61,738 nt of DNA from an uncultured Collinsella sp. (GCA_900542555.1 UQNU01000004.1:1-61738), one strand, 5' to 3'; counted from the stretch's first letter, positions 24,361 through 33,053 are shown. A program made the numbers and translations. Notes: generated by a model not told the origin, from the sequence alone.

Positions 24361-24843
24361 TTAGCGCAGCAGCTCGGTGAGGTTGCGCTTAAAGCGGGCC
24401 CGGTCTTCGCTGGTAAATGCCGCCGGACCGCGAGTGCGACCGCCGGCGCGGCGCACCTTCTTTTCCTCGTGGCGAATAAACAGTTGCATGTCGATGGTCG
24501 CCTTATCGTAGACGCGCCCGCGCACGCCGATGGCGGCGGCATCGCGTCCGAGCACCATGCTCGCCAAGCCAATGTCCTGCGTCACGACTACGTCGCCCGC
24601 CTGCAGGCGTTCGACAATGGCAAAGTCGGCGCTGTCGGCGCCCACGCTCACATCGAGCGTCGTGACCCAAAATCCGCGTCGCGCATGCTCGACGTCGCGC
24701 GGATCGTCGCGGCGAATGTGGCGTTCCAGGTTCTGTGTGCTGTTGCCGGCGATAACGACGGCGACGCCCGCCCGCCGCGCGCAGTCAATCGACTCGCGCG
24801 TGACCGGGCAGGCGTCTGCATCAATAAAGAGCGTTCGCGGCAT
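24361..24843 (-). CDS. yaiI: YaiI/YqxD family protein (UPF0178, PIN-like fold)
   Basis: A 160-residue conserved protein of unknown function related to PIN-domain nucleases. Signatures: N-terminal LFIDADACPV, VVIAGNSTQNL, SADFAIVERLQAGDVVVTQDIGLASMVL, and the C-terminal GGRTRGPAAFTSEDRARF that defines the family. Acidic residues Asp8, Asp10 and the TQD Asp could hold a metal. It begins directly after the stop codon of the HdeD-like gene (no spacer), so it is translationally coupled. Confidence 0.92.
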   Translation of the reverse strand: MPRTLFIDADACPVTRESIDCARRAGVAVVIAGNSTQNLERHIRRDDPRDVEHARRGFWVTTLDVSVGADSADFAIVERLQAGDVVVTQDIGLASMVLGRDAAAIGVRGRVYDKATIDMQLFIRHEEKKVRRAGGRTRGPAAFTSEDRARFKRNLTELLR

Positions 24844-25446
24844 CTAGTGCACCAGTTTGCCAAATTGAATAGCGCGAACAATCAGCGTTACGCCAAACAC
24901 CAGCAGTGCGGCGCCGCTAAAGATGACGAGCATCTTGGCCGACCACAGCGGATAGATAAACACGAACATGCCGGCGATGATGGAAAGTGCGCCGCTCAGG
25001 ATGGCGAGGGCACGGTTGGACGAAAGCTCGGACTCCAGAATGGACATGACACCTTCGACAATCCAGCCAAAGCCGGCCACGATAACCACCATCGTGGTGA
25101 GCGTCGCGGTCGAGAAGGCCTGGTTGCGCAGGATTATGACGCCGCCCAAGATAATGAGTAGGTTGGAGATGATGCTCGTCACGCGCCAGCCGGTGGGCAG
25201 CAGTGGCTCGAAAACAGCGGTAAACAGCCTGATCGCGGCCGTGATCACAAAGTAGAAGCCCAAGACGGTCGTTAGGAAGACGAGGGACTTGGCGGGCGCA
25301 AACAGCAGTGCGATGCCGGCGACGAGCGCCAAGACGCCCGTGATGGCGTAAATCCAGCGTACGGCCTTGACGGCTTTGCCCGCCATGCTTTTCTCGTCAA
25401 ATCCAAACTGGCTCGATTTTTGGTCATCGTTCTTAAAGATGCCCAT
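24844..25446 (-). CDS. HdeD-like (DUF308) membrane protein
   Basis: A 200-residue inner-membrane protein with six predicted helices arranged as three similar hairpins, as in HdeD/DUF308 proteins linked to acid resistance in Escherichia coli. Helices visible include IYAITGVLALVAGIALLF, LIILGGVIILRN, IVAGFGWIVEGVMSIL and LVIFSGAALLVFGVTLIV. The polar N-terminus (KNDDQKSSQFGFDE) should be cytoplasmic. The start has GGAAAGGAGACATT. It is followed without gap by yaiI. Function here is unproven. Confidence 0.85.
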   Translation of the reverse strand: MGIFKNDDQKSSQFGFDEKSMAGKAVKAVRWIYAITGVLALVAGIALLFAPAKSLVFLTTVLGFYFVITAAIRLFTAVFEPLLPTGWRVTSIISNLLIILGGVIILRNQAFSTATLTTMVVIVAGFGWIVEGVMSILESELSSNRALAILSGALSIIAGMFVFIYPLWSAKMLVIFSGAALLVFGVTLIVRAIQFGKLVH

Positions 25447-25681
25447 AATGTCTCCTTTCCGTGCGGCGTAATCCTTGATCGTTACAACCAGTATCGCCTA
25501 AAGGCGCTGGCGTATGGGTCGGGGAGGGCGAAACGTAACCCAAAGGCCCCGAATTGTTTCCGTTGTTCCCCACGTCGCGATTTTCTATTCAACAGGTGTA
25601 GAACATTGCAGCCCTGTTCGTTATTGCCTACGTTTTAGGTTAGATTTTCCTAAGAACAATTGCCCGAAATTGGGGGTCCCT

Positions 25682-26353
25682 ATGAACGAAGCAGTTCCCG
25701 CAGCGCCGGTAAGCGCTGAGTCGATGGCAAAGCAGGGTTGCGAAAAGCTCGGCTTGGACGCGTTTGATGCGTTGGTTCGCTGCGCCCGCACGTGCCGTCG
25801 CTTTGACGAGTCCATGCGCGTGCCGCGTGAGCTTTTACTTGAGCTGGCGGAGCTGGCGCACCTGACTCCCTGTGGTGCCAATGCTCAGCGTCTGCGTTTT
25901 CATGTGGTAAGCGGTGCAGAGGACTGCGCGCGTGTATTTGACGAGCTTGCATGGGCCGGTGCGCTCAAGGATTGGCCGGGTCCCGATGAGGGCGAGCGCC
26001 CGACCGGCTACATCGCGATTCTGGCCGAGCGCGCCGTTCCGGGCAAGCCAGCCGCTCCCATTACCGAGGTCGACACGGGCATTGCCGCGCAAACGATGAT
26101 GCTCGCCGCCCGCAGCGCCACGCCCGAGGTGGCAGCCTGCATGTTCAAGGCCTTTACGCCCCACGCGATCGATGCCATGGGGCTCGATAACGACAAGTAT
26201 GAGCTCAAGCTGATCATGGCGTTTGGCGTTCCGGCCGAGACACAGGTGATCGATGCGATCGATTCCAACCCCAACGGCTCCATCAATTATTGGCGCGACG
26301 AGGCGCGGGTGCACCACGTACCCAAGCGTCCGCTTGCCGACGTGCTGCTGTAG
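25682..26353 (+). CDS. Nitroreductase-family FMN-dependent oxidoreductase
   Basis: About 223 residues with the nitroreductase layout: RCARTCRRFDESMRVPRELL (FMN phosphate-binding RxxxRxF region), AHLTPCGANAQRLRFHVV (the P-x-x-x-N-x-Q motif), a variable middle, and DTGIAAQTMMLAARS followed by LKLIMAFGVPAE. It would transfer electrons from NAD(P)H to an unknown acceptor such as a nitro compound or quinone. The ATG 25682 has TTGGGGGTCCCT upstream; the frame is open to 25514 in unlikely coding sequence. Stands alone. Confidence 0.85.
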   Translation: MNEAVPAAPVSAESMAKQGCEKLGLDAFDALVRCARTCRRFDESMRVPRELLLELAELAHLTPCGANAQRLRFHVVSGAEDCARVFDELAWAGALKDWPGPDEGERPTGYIAILAERAVPGKPAAPITEVDTGIAAQTMMLAARSATPEVAACMFKAFTPHAIDAMGLDNDKYELKLIMAFGVPAETQVIDAIDSNPNGSINYWRDEARVHHVPKRPLADVLL

Positions 26354-26385
26354 TTGTGCGTCGTTGCGGTGCAATCCGGCGGTAA

Positions 26386-26420
26386 ACCACCACAAAGGTA
26401 CCTGTCCCCTTTGCGGTGGT
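26386..26420 (+). repeat. ACCACCACAAAGG hairpin, copy 1
   Basis: ACCACCACAAAGG and CCTTTGCGGTGGT form a hairpin with the loop TACCTGTCC, containing the widespread AAAGGTACCTGTCCCCTTT core. Related copies at 57267, 58219 and 60261 end in T-runs; this one does not, and it sits just before the GTG start of the next gene. Confidence 0.65.
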
Positions 26421-26435
26421 GCGAGGGGAGGGCGT

Positions 26436-26978
26436 GTGGCAGATTTGTATTTGGTGCGGCATGGGCAGACTGAGCTCAATGTGCAGAGCATTTTGCAGGG
26501 CTGGCACGATTCGCCGCTTACGGCGCGCGGGCGCGAGCAGGCGCTGGCGACGCGCGCGGCGTTCGAGGACCGCGGCGTGACCTTTGACCATGTGTATTCC
26601 TCGCCGTTGGGCCGGGCGCGGCATACGGCCGAGCTTATCGTTGGCGAGGGCCGTTCCATTGAGCTGGTCGATGACCTGCGTGAGTGGCATTTTGGCTCGC
26701 TGGAGGGCACATCAAATCGCGAGATGCCGCCGCAGCCCTGGGGCGATTATCCGGTGGCCTTTGGCGGCGAGTCGGAAGTGCAGCTTCAGTCGCGCATGGT
26801 CGCGGCGCTGTCCCGCATCATGGCCAGGCCGCAGCACGACTGCGTGCTGGCGGTTTCCCACGGCTCAGCCTGCCAGGAGTTTCTTGAGTATGTGACTGGC
26901 AGGGGAGAGCTACCCGACAACGGTGCCGTGCTTCATTTTGGCTATTGCGACGGGGCGTTTTCGCTCTTGGGTTGGTAA
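26436..26978 (+). CDS. Histidine phosphatase (phosphoglycerate mutase-like), copy 1
   Basis: A 180-residue phosphatase of the histidine phosphatase superfamily. Catalytic LVRHGQTELN at the N-terminus, substrate-clamp Arg in SSPLGRARHTAE, Glu in LREWHFGSLEG, and the second catalytic His in LAVSHGSACQEF. The likely start is GTG 26436 with GAGGGGAGGGC before it; the open frame runs back to 26253 inside the upstream gene. The next gene, 18 bases downstream, is a close paralogue. Substrate unknown. Confidence 0.88.
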   Translation: MADLYLVRHGQTELNVQSILQGWHDSPLTARGREQALATRAAFEDRGVTFDHVYSSPLGRARHTAELIVGEGRSIELVDDLREWHFGSLEGTSNREMPPQPWGDYPVAFGGESEVQLQSRMVAALSRIMARPQHDCVLAVSHGSACQEFLEYVTGRGELPDNGAVLHFGYCDGAFSLLGW

Positions 26979-26996
26979 CAAACGAAAGGACCCCCT

Positions 26997-27632
26997 ATGA
27001 ATAAAGACCTGTATCTGGTTCGTCATGGACAGACGATATTTAATCTCAAGCGCATTATTCAGGGGTGGAGTGACTCGCCGCTTACGCAGTTGGGTTGCGA
27101 CCAGGCGGCGCGCGCCGGCATGTTTTTACGTGCGCGCGGCATTGAGCCCGACCACGCCTACACCTCGACGCTTCATCGCACCGAGCAGACTATCGCCAAC
27201 TTGTGGCCGGGCTTGGCGCACGAGCGCCTGGACGGTCTGCGCGAGTGGTTCTTTGGCGAGTTTGAGGCCGAGCGCGTGATGCTCATGCCCGAACGCCCGT
27301 GGCGCGACTTCTATTGCCAGTTTGGCGGCGAGGGCCAGATGCAGGTGCGCGAGCGCATGGTGGCGACGTTGACCGATCTTATGCGACGCCCGGACCACGA
27401 GTGCGTTCTCGCGGTGAGCCACGGATCGGCCATCAAGGAGTTCATGGACCACGTGAAGGGTGCGGCGGCCGACGAGCGCGATCGCGTGCCGGGCAACTGC
27501 TCGGTGCTGCATTTCGTGTTTGACGACGAGGCCGGTACGTTTGAGCTGATTGAGATTTTTACGCAGGAGGATTACGCGCGCGAGCTGGGGCTTGAACCGC
27601 CTGTGGCTACTGCGGGTCCGCAGCGCGGATAA
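26997..27632 (+). CDS. Histidine phosphatase (phosphoglycerate mutase-like), copy 2
   Basis: A 211-residue paralogue of the preceding gene. Shared motifs: LYLVRHGQTIFNLKRIIQGW, TSTLHRTEQT, LREWFFGEFE and VLAVSHGSAIKEF. It has an extra 25-residue acidic C-terminal tail. The ATG follows GAAAGGACCCCCT. The pair probably arose by tandem duplication and is one transcript, ending at the strong hairpin at 27680. Confidence 0.88.
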   Translation: MNKDLYLVRHGQTIFNLKRIIQGWSDSPLTQLGCDQAARAGMFLRARGIEPDHAYTSTLHRTEQTIANLWPGLAHERLDGLREWFFGEFEAERVMLMPERPWRDFYCQFGGEGQMQVRERMVATLTDLMRRPDHECVLAVSHGSAIKEFMDHVKGAAADERDRVPGNCSVLHFVFDDEAGTFELIEIFTQEDYARELGLEPPVATAGPQRG

Positions 27633-27679
27633 CGCGAGCGCGGCGGCACGGGTCGCCGACATAACTTCTCGACGCAAAA

Positions 27680-27716
27680 GGGGCGGAGATGCATGTACCT
27701 GCTGCATCTCCGCCCC
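27680..27716. terminator. Bidirectional terminator between convergent genes
   Basis: GGGGCGGAGATGCA and TGCATCTCCGCCCC form a perfect 14-base-pair stem with a nine-base loop. The minus strand continues with TTTTGCG, the plus strand with CTGTTTG. It serves the histidine phosphatase pair and the opposing DUF1015-like gene. Confidence 0.82.
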
Positions 27717-27761
27717 CTGTTTGTTGAGCTGCCGATTTTTGCGCTGGGCGGTCTGGTTTTG

Positions 27762-28442
27762 CTAGAACCGCGCGACCTGGTGCGTGAGCAGACCTGTCGG
27801 AACCTGCGGCGCGGCGCCGCTGACCTGCGCGGCGGGGAAGAGCGCAGCTACGGCAAAGTTGAACGGCTCTTTGCCCGTGTAGGTGCCGGCAGCACGGGCA
27901 TCGTCGGCCAGGAGCTGTGATGCCCCAGCCAGCGCGGCGGCATAGGCGGAGTCGCCGGCGAACACCGGACCGGGCGCCTGATCGAGCATGGCACGGATGG
28001 CGGCAACAGCGTCCTCGCGCTTGATCTCCCACACGCGGTGCGTAATGCCCGCGGGATCGGTGACGGCGTAGAGCGAGGCGCCCTCTTTGGCAGCGCCCAG
28101 GATGATGTCCATGACGGGCGACGCCTCGTAGGCGAGCGACACGGGGCGCGGCTGCACCTTGAGCTCGGCGATCGCGCGCGCGGCGGCGGTCGTATCGGCG
28201 GCAACCGCGTCGCCGCCCGCTAGCGCACCAACCGGGCAGATCGCCACAACGCCCGTCACGCGCCCCGGCTCTCCGGAGCATTCATACACGTAATACGCTG
28301 CACCCGGGTCCTTGAGCATCAGACCATCGACAATGGCTCCGCGCAGAGCATCGTTGCCGCTCAGGATGCTGCCCATTGCAGGCAGCGCTTCGAGCACGCG
28401 GTCCTGAGCCGGGCGGATGCAGGGAAACGGAAGAGCTTTCAT
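27762..28442 (-). CDS. Short, degenerate DUF1015-like protein
   Basis: A 226-residue protein that I place with DUF1015 on weak pattern grounds: MKALPFPCIRPAQDR start, LMLKDPGAAYYVYE, TGVVAICPVG, GITHRVWEIK, and a segment VFAGDSAYAAALAGA where DUF1015 proteins have the invariant DGHHRY-x-AA motif. It is about half the usual length (about 400) and the DGHHR signature is lost. DUF1015 genes often sit next to serA/serC, and serA and serC do lie upstream here, separated by one M20 gene. Function unknown; it may have lost catalysis. ATG 28442 has GTTAGGACCGTCC. Confidence 0.55.
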   Translation of the reverse strand: MKALPFPCIRPAQDRVLEALPAMGSILSGNDALRGAIVDGLMLKDPGAAYYVYECSGEPGRVTGVVAICPVGALAGGDAVAADTTAAARAIAELKVQPRPVSLAYEASPVMDIILGAAKEGASLYAVTDPAGITHRVWEIKREDAVAAIRAMLDQAPGPVFAGDSAYAAALAGASQLLADDARAAGTYTGKEPFNFAVAALFPAAQVSGAAPQVPTGLLTHQVARF

Positions 28443-28481
28443 GGACGGTCCTAACGCGCGAGTCGGTTTGTTCGCGGCTTA

Positions 28482-29702
28482 TTATGCCCCAACTTGGCCG
28501 CTCGCGTCCCAGAGCACGTTATCGGCGAGCGCGATTAGCACCTGCTGACAACGAACGATATCGGCGTGGGGCACATATTCGTTGGGCTTGTGCGCGAGCG
28601 CGAGCGACCCGGGACCGTAGCTCATGCAATTGCGGTTACCTGTCTTGCTGGCAATGACGGCGGTGTCGGTGTAGCCGGTAAAGAAGCCGACGGTCGTGTC
28701 CGCGTCCGTCACGTCATCGGCGGCACGCTTGAGCGCTGCTAGAAGGGGAGAGTTCGGGTCGCGCTCGATGGCGGGGCGGTCGCCCGTCACGGTGTAGCTG
28801 CCATGGCAACCGGGAACGGCGGCTTCGGCGACGGCGATGGCCTGCTCTACCATGCGCGTTGCGGCGGCCGTATCGGTCGGCGGGGTCAGGCGCATGTCGA
28901 CCCAGACTTTGGCGCGGTCGGGTACGACGTAGGGGCGATATCCGCCCTCGATTTGGCCGAACGTGATGGCCGAAGGCCCCAGCTCATCGTGCACGGGCAG
29001 CGTCACAAACGCGCGACGGAGCGAACACACGACCTCGGCCATGGCGGCGACGGCATCCGCGCCCTTCCAGGGCTGGCTTGCATGCGCCGTCACGCCATCC
29101 ATTTCAATCTCGAACCACGTACGCCCCTTGTGCGCCACTTGGATTTGTCCGTCGGTAGGCTCGGTGTCCAGCACCCATTCACGCGGGCCGACCCAGCCAG
29201 CATCGATCGCGGCCTCTGAGCCGCGCATAAAATCTTCTTCGTCGACCGAGCAGATGAGCGAAAAGCCGCGGCGGGGCAGCGCGCCATCCGCCACCACGCG
29301 CTCGAGCGTATGGACCAGTGCGGCAATGGCGCAGGCCAGGCCACCCTTCATGTCGCAGGCGCCACGGCCATAGAATTTGTCGTTACGCACAACCGTCCCG
29401 AGCGGCGGAATGTCCGCGTCCCAGCCATCGCCCAAGGTAACGGTATCCATGTGGCAGATGTAGACGAGCCGTGGCTCGTCGCTTTGGCCCGGCACGGTGA
29501 CCATAAGGTTGCGACGCCCGGGGAGTACTTCGAGCTCTGCAATTTGCACGGCATCGAGTACCGGATGGCTCAGCTGCGCTAACCGTTCCTCAACCAACGC
29601 TTTGATATAGCGTTCAATCTCGCCCTCATACGCACCTGGGTCGGAACTGTCGATCCGCACGAGTCCTTGCGTAAGCCGCCAAGCAAAATCTGTATCAACC
29701 AT
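28482..29702 (-). CDS. M20-family peptidase/deacylase (DapE/ArgE-like)
   Basis: 406 residues from ATG 29702 (GTGAGGTGTCT upstream; frame open to 29849). A di-zinc amidohydrolase: VYICHMDTVTLG (His, Asp), YGRGACDMKGG (bridging Asp), CSVDEEDFMRGSE (Glu-Glu), LDTEPTD (Asp/Glu), and a dimerisation domain beginning HKGRTWFEIEMDGVTAHAS. The C-terminal metal His is in ALAHKPNEYVPHAD. Succinyl-diaminopimelate desuccinylase is one option, but LDTEPT and context do not decide between desuccinylase, acetylornithine deacetylase and peptidase. It is downstream of serA but separated by a terminator. Confidence 0.85.
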   Translation of the reverse strand: MVDTDFAWRLTQGLVRIDSSDPGAYEGEIERYIKALVEERLAQLSHPVLDAVQIAELEVLPGRRNLMVTVPGQSDEPRLVYICHMDTVTLGDGWDADIPPLGTVVRNDKFYGRGACDMKGGLACAIAALVHTLERVVADGALPRRGFSLICSVDEEDFMRGSEAAIDAGWVGPREWVLDTEPTDGQIQVAHKGRTWFEIEMDGVTAHASQPWKGADAVAAMAEVVCSLRRAFVTLPVHDELGPSAITFGQIEGGYRPYVVPDRAKVWVDMRLTPPTDTAAATRMVEQAIAVAEAAVPGCHGSYTVTGDRPAIERDPNSPLLAALKRAADDVTDADTTVGFFTGYTDTAVIASKTGNRNCMSYGPGSLALAHKPNEYVPHADIVRCQQVLIALADNVLWDASGQVGA

Positions 29703-29780
29703 AGACACCTCACAGATAGTTAGGTCAACATACAGATTGTATGCCAAGAAGCGGCTCAGTGCATTTAATGGAGTGCTCAC

Positions 29781-29817
29781 AAAAACGGGGGCGCCTCTCG
29801 TGCGAAAGGCGCCCCCG
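29781..29817 (-). terminator. Rho-independent terminator of serA
   Basis: On the minus strand CGGGGGCGCCT and AGGCGCCCCCG pair around a ten-base loop and are followed by TTTTT. It lies about 60 bases beyond the serA stop; another hairpin (TGACGGGCAG/CTGCCCGTCA, about 29841-29869) lies between. Confidence 0.85.
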
Positions 29818-29879
29818 CGGGCATTCAATATCAGTGACGGGCAGGCCACATGGGGAACTGCCCGTCAGATCAGCCGGCG

Positions 29880-31043
29880 CTATTTGATTACGCGCACGCG
29901 ATACATCGACGGAATCTGCTTGAGCGCCTCGATCGTGCTGCTGTTCAGGTGCTCATCGGTGTCGAACATGGTGTAGGCGTTCTCTCCGGCGGATTCGTTG
30001 GTCATGCGCTGCACGTTGGCGTTGTCCTTAGCTAGGATGGCCGTGATCTGGCCGATCATGTTGGGCACGTTGGCGTGCAGGCAGGCGATGCGGCTCGCGG
30101 CGCGCGCCTTGCCCATGCTGCAAGCGGGGTAGTTGACGCTGTGCGCGATGTTGCCGTTCTCCAGGTAATCCTTGAGCTCGCTGATGGCCATGTCGGCGCA
30201 GTTGGCCTCGGCCTCGCCAGTGCCGGCGCCCGAGTGCGTGGTGATAAACGTGTTGGGCATCTTGACGGTCTTGGGCGTGGCAAAGTCGCAGCTAAACCAG
30301 CTCAGTTTGCCCTCGCGCAGGGCGGCGTCGACGGCGTCCTCGTCAATGATGGTCTCGCGTGCGTAGTTGATGAGCACAGCGTCGGGTGCCAGCAGGTTAA
30401 TCTGCTCGGTGCTGATCATGCCGATGGTGTCGGCCTTGCTGGGCACGTGCACGGTGAGGTAGTCGCAGCCGCGGCAGAGGTCCTCGAGCGTGCCCACGCG
30501 CTGCACCTCGCGGCTCAGCACCCACGCGTGCTCGACGGAAATGAACGGATCGTAGCCGTAGACGTCCATGCCCAGATCGACGCAGGCGTTGGCGACCTTG
30601 GAGCCCACGTTGCCCAGACCGATGACGCCGATGCGCTTGCCCTTGAGCTCGCGACCCACAAAGGCCTTCTTGGCCTTCTCGGCGTCGACCTGAATCTCGG
30701 GATCGTCGGCGTTGTCGCGGACCCAGTTCATCGACTGCACCACGCCACGGCTCGAGAGCACCAGCATGCCCAAGACGAGCTCCTTGACGGCGTTGCTGTT
30801 GGCACCGGGGGAGTTAAAGACGACGACGCCCTTCTTGGCGTACTCCTCGACGGGGATGTTGTTGACGCCGGCGCCGCAGCGGGCGATGGCGCGGATGCCC
30901 TCGGGCAGCTCGTAGCCGTGCAGGTCGGTGGAGCGCATCAGGATAGCGTCGGCCTCCTCGGCGGTGCCCACAAACTCATAGCCCTCGCCAAACTCGACCT
31001 TGCCGTCCTTTGTGATGTCGTCGATGGTTTTGATCTTGCGCAT
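29880..31043 (-). CDS. serA: D-3-phosphoglycerate dehydrogenase
   Basis: First step of serine synthesis: 3-phosphoglycerate to 3-phosphohydroxypyruvate with NAD+. 387 residues: substrate domain with RSTDLHGYELPEG and ARCGAGVNNIP, NAD-binding GKRIGVIGLGNVGSKVA, catalytic Arg in INYARETIID, Glu in a later loop and His in TTHSGAGTGEAEANCADMA, then a C-terminal ACT domain (ANVPNMIGQITAIL) for allosteric control. This is the short type with ACT but no ASB domain. The ATG has CTAAGGAGTTTTTC. It is just downstream of serC. Confidence 0.96.
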   Translation of the reverse strand: MRKIKTIDDITKDGKVEFGEGYEFVGTAEEADAILMRSTDLHGYELPEGIRAIARCGAGVNNIPVEEYAKKGVVVFNSPGANSNAVKELVLGMLVLSSRGVVQSMNWVRDNADDPEIQVDAEKAKKAFVGRELKGKRIGVIGLGNVGSKVANACVDLGMDVYGYDPFISVEHAWVLSREVQRVGTLEDLCRGCDYLTVHVPSKADTIGMISTEQINLLAPDAVLINYARETIIDEDAVDAALREGKLSWFSCDFATPKTVKMPNTFITTHSGAGTGEAEANCADMAISELKDYLENGNIAHSVNYPACSMGKARAASRIACLHANVPNMIGQITAILAKDNANVQRMTNESAGENAYTMFDTDEHLNSSTIEALKQIPSMYRVRVIK

Positions 31044-31112
31044 GAAAAACTCCTTAGCAGGTTTGTCTAAAACAGATGGTTTGAAGTGGCTGGTCGGCCC
31101 GCGCGTTGCGGG

Positions 31113-32237
31113 CTAGTTAGATCGCGGACTCAAACTATGCTGCGCTTCGAAGTTCTTCATGTACGAGGCCAGTGCCTGCACGTCTTCCATGGTTACGGCG
31201 TTGTAGACGCTGGCGCGCATGCCGCCCACCAGGCGATGGCCCTTGACGTTTTGAATCTGGTGCTCGGCCGCGCCTGCAACAAAGGCCGCATCGAGCTCGG
31301 CGTCGCTGGTGCAGAAGGTAACGTTGGCGATGGAGCGGCTGTCGGCCTGCGCGGTGCCATGGAACAGCTCGCTGTGCTCGAGCAGGTCGTAGAGCAGGTT
31401 GGCCTTGGCCCAGTTGCGCTCGGCCATGGCGGCAAGTCCGCCGGTCTCCTCGACCCAACGGAACACCTTGCCGCACACGTAGATGCCAAAGGTGTTGGGC
31501 GTGTTGAGCATGGAGCCCTTGGCGGCCTGGGTCTTAAGGTCCAGGTACTGCGGCGTCTGCGCAAAGGCGGGGACATCTGCGATAAGGTCGTCGCGCACGA
31601 TGACCACGGTCACGCCCGCAGCGCCGGCGTTTTTCTGTGCGCCGGCGTAAATGAGCCCGTAGCGCTCAACGTCGAGCGGCTGCGACAGAAAGCAGCTCGA
31701 GACATCGGCGACCAGCGGCGCATCGCCGCAGTTGGGCAGCTCGTGGTACATGGTGCCAAAGATGGTGTTGTTCTGGCAGATGTAGACGTAGTCGAGTCCT
31801 TCGCCCGCGGCCTCGGCGGCGATGCGCGCGTTGATATCGGCCATGTTGGGAATGCGGTCAAAGTTGGTGTCTTCGGAACTCGCGAGCAGCACGGCCTCGC
31901 CGTATTTGGCGGCCTCCTTGTACGCCTTGTTGGCAAAGTTGCCGGTCACGACGTAGCCGGCGCGGCCGCGGCGCATGAGGTTCATGGGGATGCCCGCAAA
32001 CTGCAGCGTGGCGCCGCCCTGCAAAAACAGGACACGGTAGTTGTCGGGGATGCTCAGCAGGCGGCGCAGGGTTGCCTCGGCGTCGTCGATGATCTGCTGG
32101 TACATGCTAGATCGATGGCTCATCTCGAGCACGGACATGCCGCAACCGCGGTAGTCCATCATCTCGTCGGCGATCTCGGCGAGCACGCTTGTAGGCAGCG
32201 CGGCCGGGCCAGCTGAGAAGTTGTGTACACGTGCCAT
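31113..32237 (-). CDS. serC: Phosphoserine aminotransferase
   Basis: Second step of serine synthesis, making O-phosphoserine from phosphohydroxypyruvate and glutamate with pyridoxal phosphate; also used in vitamin B6 synthesis. 374 residues: HNFSAGPAALPTSVL start, LFLQGGATLQFAGIPMNL, VADVSSCFLSQPLDV (Asp holding PLP), and YAGAQKNAGAAG with the Schiff-base Lys. The gene leads into serA after a 69-base gap that holds a small CCCGC/GCGGG hairpin. A minus-strand TAAAGT near 32280 may be the -10 box. serB is not in the window. Confidence 0.96.
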   Translation of the reverse strand: MARVHNFSAGPAALPTSVLAEIADEMMDYRGCGMSVLEMSHRSSMYQQIIDDAEATLRRLLSIPDNYRVLFLQGGATLQFAGIPMNLMRRGRAGYVVTGNFANKAYKEAAKYGEAVLLASSEDTNFDRIPNMADINARIAAEAAGEGLDYVYICQNNTIFGTMYHELPNCGDAPLVADVSSCFLSQPLDVERYGLIYAGAQKNAGAAGVTVVIVRDDLIADVPAFAQTPQYLDLKTQAAKGSMLNTPNTFGIYVCGKVFRWVEETGGLAAMAERNWAKANLLYDLLEHSELFHGTAQADSRSIANVTFCTSDAELDAAFVAGAAEHQIQNVKGHRLVGGMRASVYNAVTMEDVQALASYMKNFEAQHSLSPRSN

Positions 32238-32365
32238 CTTCTAGTTCCCCTCGTAGTCGTTTGAACGTTCGGGATACTTTAGCACAGTGGAGCGCCAGGC
32301 GCGACCGTATCACGGTAAAACTCGAGTGCGCCGCTATGATTTACAGGATGGTTACATGGGGGAGG

Positions 32366-32716
32366 CTACTTGAGTAGTTTGAATCTACTCAAAGGGTTCT
32401 TTCGATGGTCCTCGATTGCCAGGATGCTGATGTTTCGCTGCTCAACATCCACGTGGTAGTACACGCCGTAGTGCGCGCAAAAGAAGACCCTGCAGTCAAT
32501 GGGCGGAAAGGCCGCCTGATAGTAGGGGTCGTATTCTTCGCCAAAATAAGGATGCTCGGCTAGAAAGTCGATGAGGTTGCCGATTCTGGCGTAGACTCGC
32601 TCCGAAGGAATTTCGGCATAGGCATAGAGTGCCTCGTCAGCCATGACAACATCAAAAGGCTTATCAAGTTCGTCGAGCTCCGAGTAGAACTCGACGTCTG
32701 CGTTATCCAATTTCAT
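32366..32716 (-). CDS. RelE/ParE-superfamily toxin
   Basis: A 116-residue basic-tailed protein that looks like a RelE/ParE-fold toxin: IGNLIDFLAEHPYFGEEYDPYYQAAFPPIDCRVFFCAHYGVYYHVDVEQRNISILAIEDHRKNP. The strand with CRVFFCAHYGVYYHV and the terminal IEDHRKNP match the RelE core. It overlaps the antitoxin stop by 14 bases, the order (antitoxin first) being normal for type II systems. Start ATG 32716 is preferred (AGGGCAG upstream); ATG 32743 is possible. Target (mRNA or gyrase) cannot be told. Confidence 0.72.
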   Translation of the reverse strand: MKLDNADVEFYSELDELDKPFDVVMADEALYAYAEIPSERVYARIGNLIDFLAEHPYFGEEYDPYYQAAFPPIDCRVFFCAHYGVYYHVDVEQRNISILAIEDHRKNPLSRFKLLK

Positions 32717-33005
32717 GGCGAGCTGCCCTGATGCGATCCGCATCTGCCTTGGCCTGTTTCCAAGGCCGCACGCGACCGTTCACTAAGTCGTCGTAGCCAC
32801 GCGTGATGGCTCGCTGAATGCGTTCTTCGCGCTCCTGAATGGCGGATAGCGCGCGCGTCTGCTCGTCATAGGCCTCGGCATCCATGACAACAAGCGATGC
32901 CGATCCGTTTTTGGTTAGGTAGACGGGCTCTTTGGTTTGGTGGCAGCTATCTGCTATGGAACCAAAGTTGCGTTGCAGATCTGAAATAGGCTTTACGACA
33001 GGCAT
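32703..33005 (-). CDS. Phd/YefM-family antitoxin
   Basis: A 100-residue antitoxin. The N-terminal Phd/YefM domain is clear: PVVKPISDLQRNFGSIADSC, EPVYLTKNGSASLVVMDAEAYDE. The rest is a charged helix (ALSAIQEREERIQRAITRGY) that should cover the toxin. Start ATG 33005 has GTAAGGGATTTTAT; the frame is open to 33116 without support. It lies at the left border of the BREX island, transcribed away from it. Confidence 0.85.
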   Translation of the reverse strand: MPVVKPISDLQRNFGSIADSCHQTKEPVYLTKNGSASLVVMDAEAYDEQTRALSAIQEREERIQRAITRGYDDLVNGRVRPWKQAKADADRIRAARHEIG

Positions 33006-33018
33006 ATAAAATCCCTTA

Positions 33019-33053
33019 CATAGAATCATATGTATAACTCTATGTTGATTATA
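33019..33053 (-). promoter_or_regulatory. Promoter and palindromic operator of the Phd/RelE pair
   Basis: CATAGA and TCTATG ends of a 26-base near-palindrome (33019-33044, centred on ATATGTAT) lie immediately before the antitoxin. A perfect TATAAT at 33048-33053 (minus strand) is the likely -10 box, so a bound antitoxin complex would cover the start site. Confidence 0.65.
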
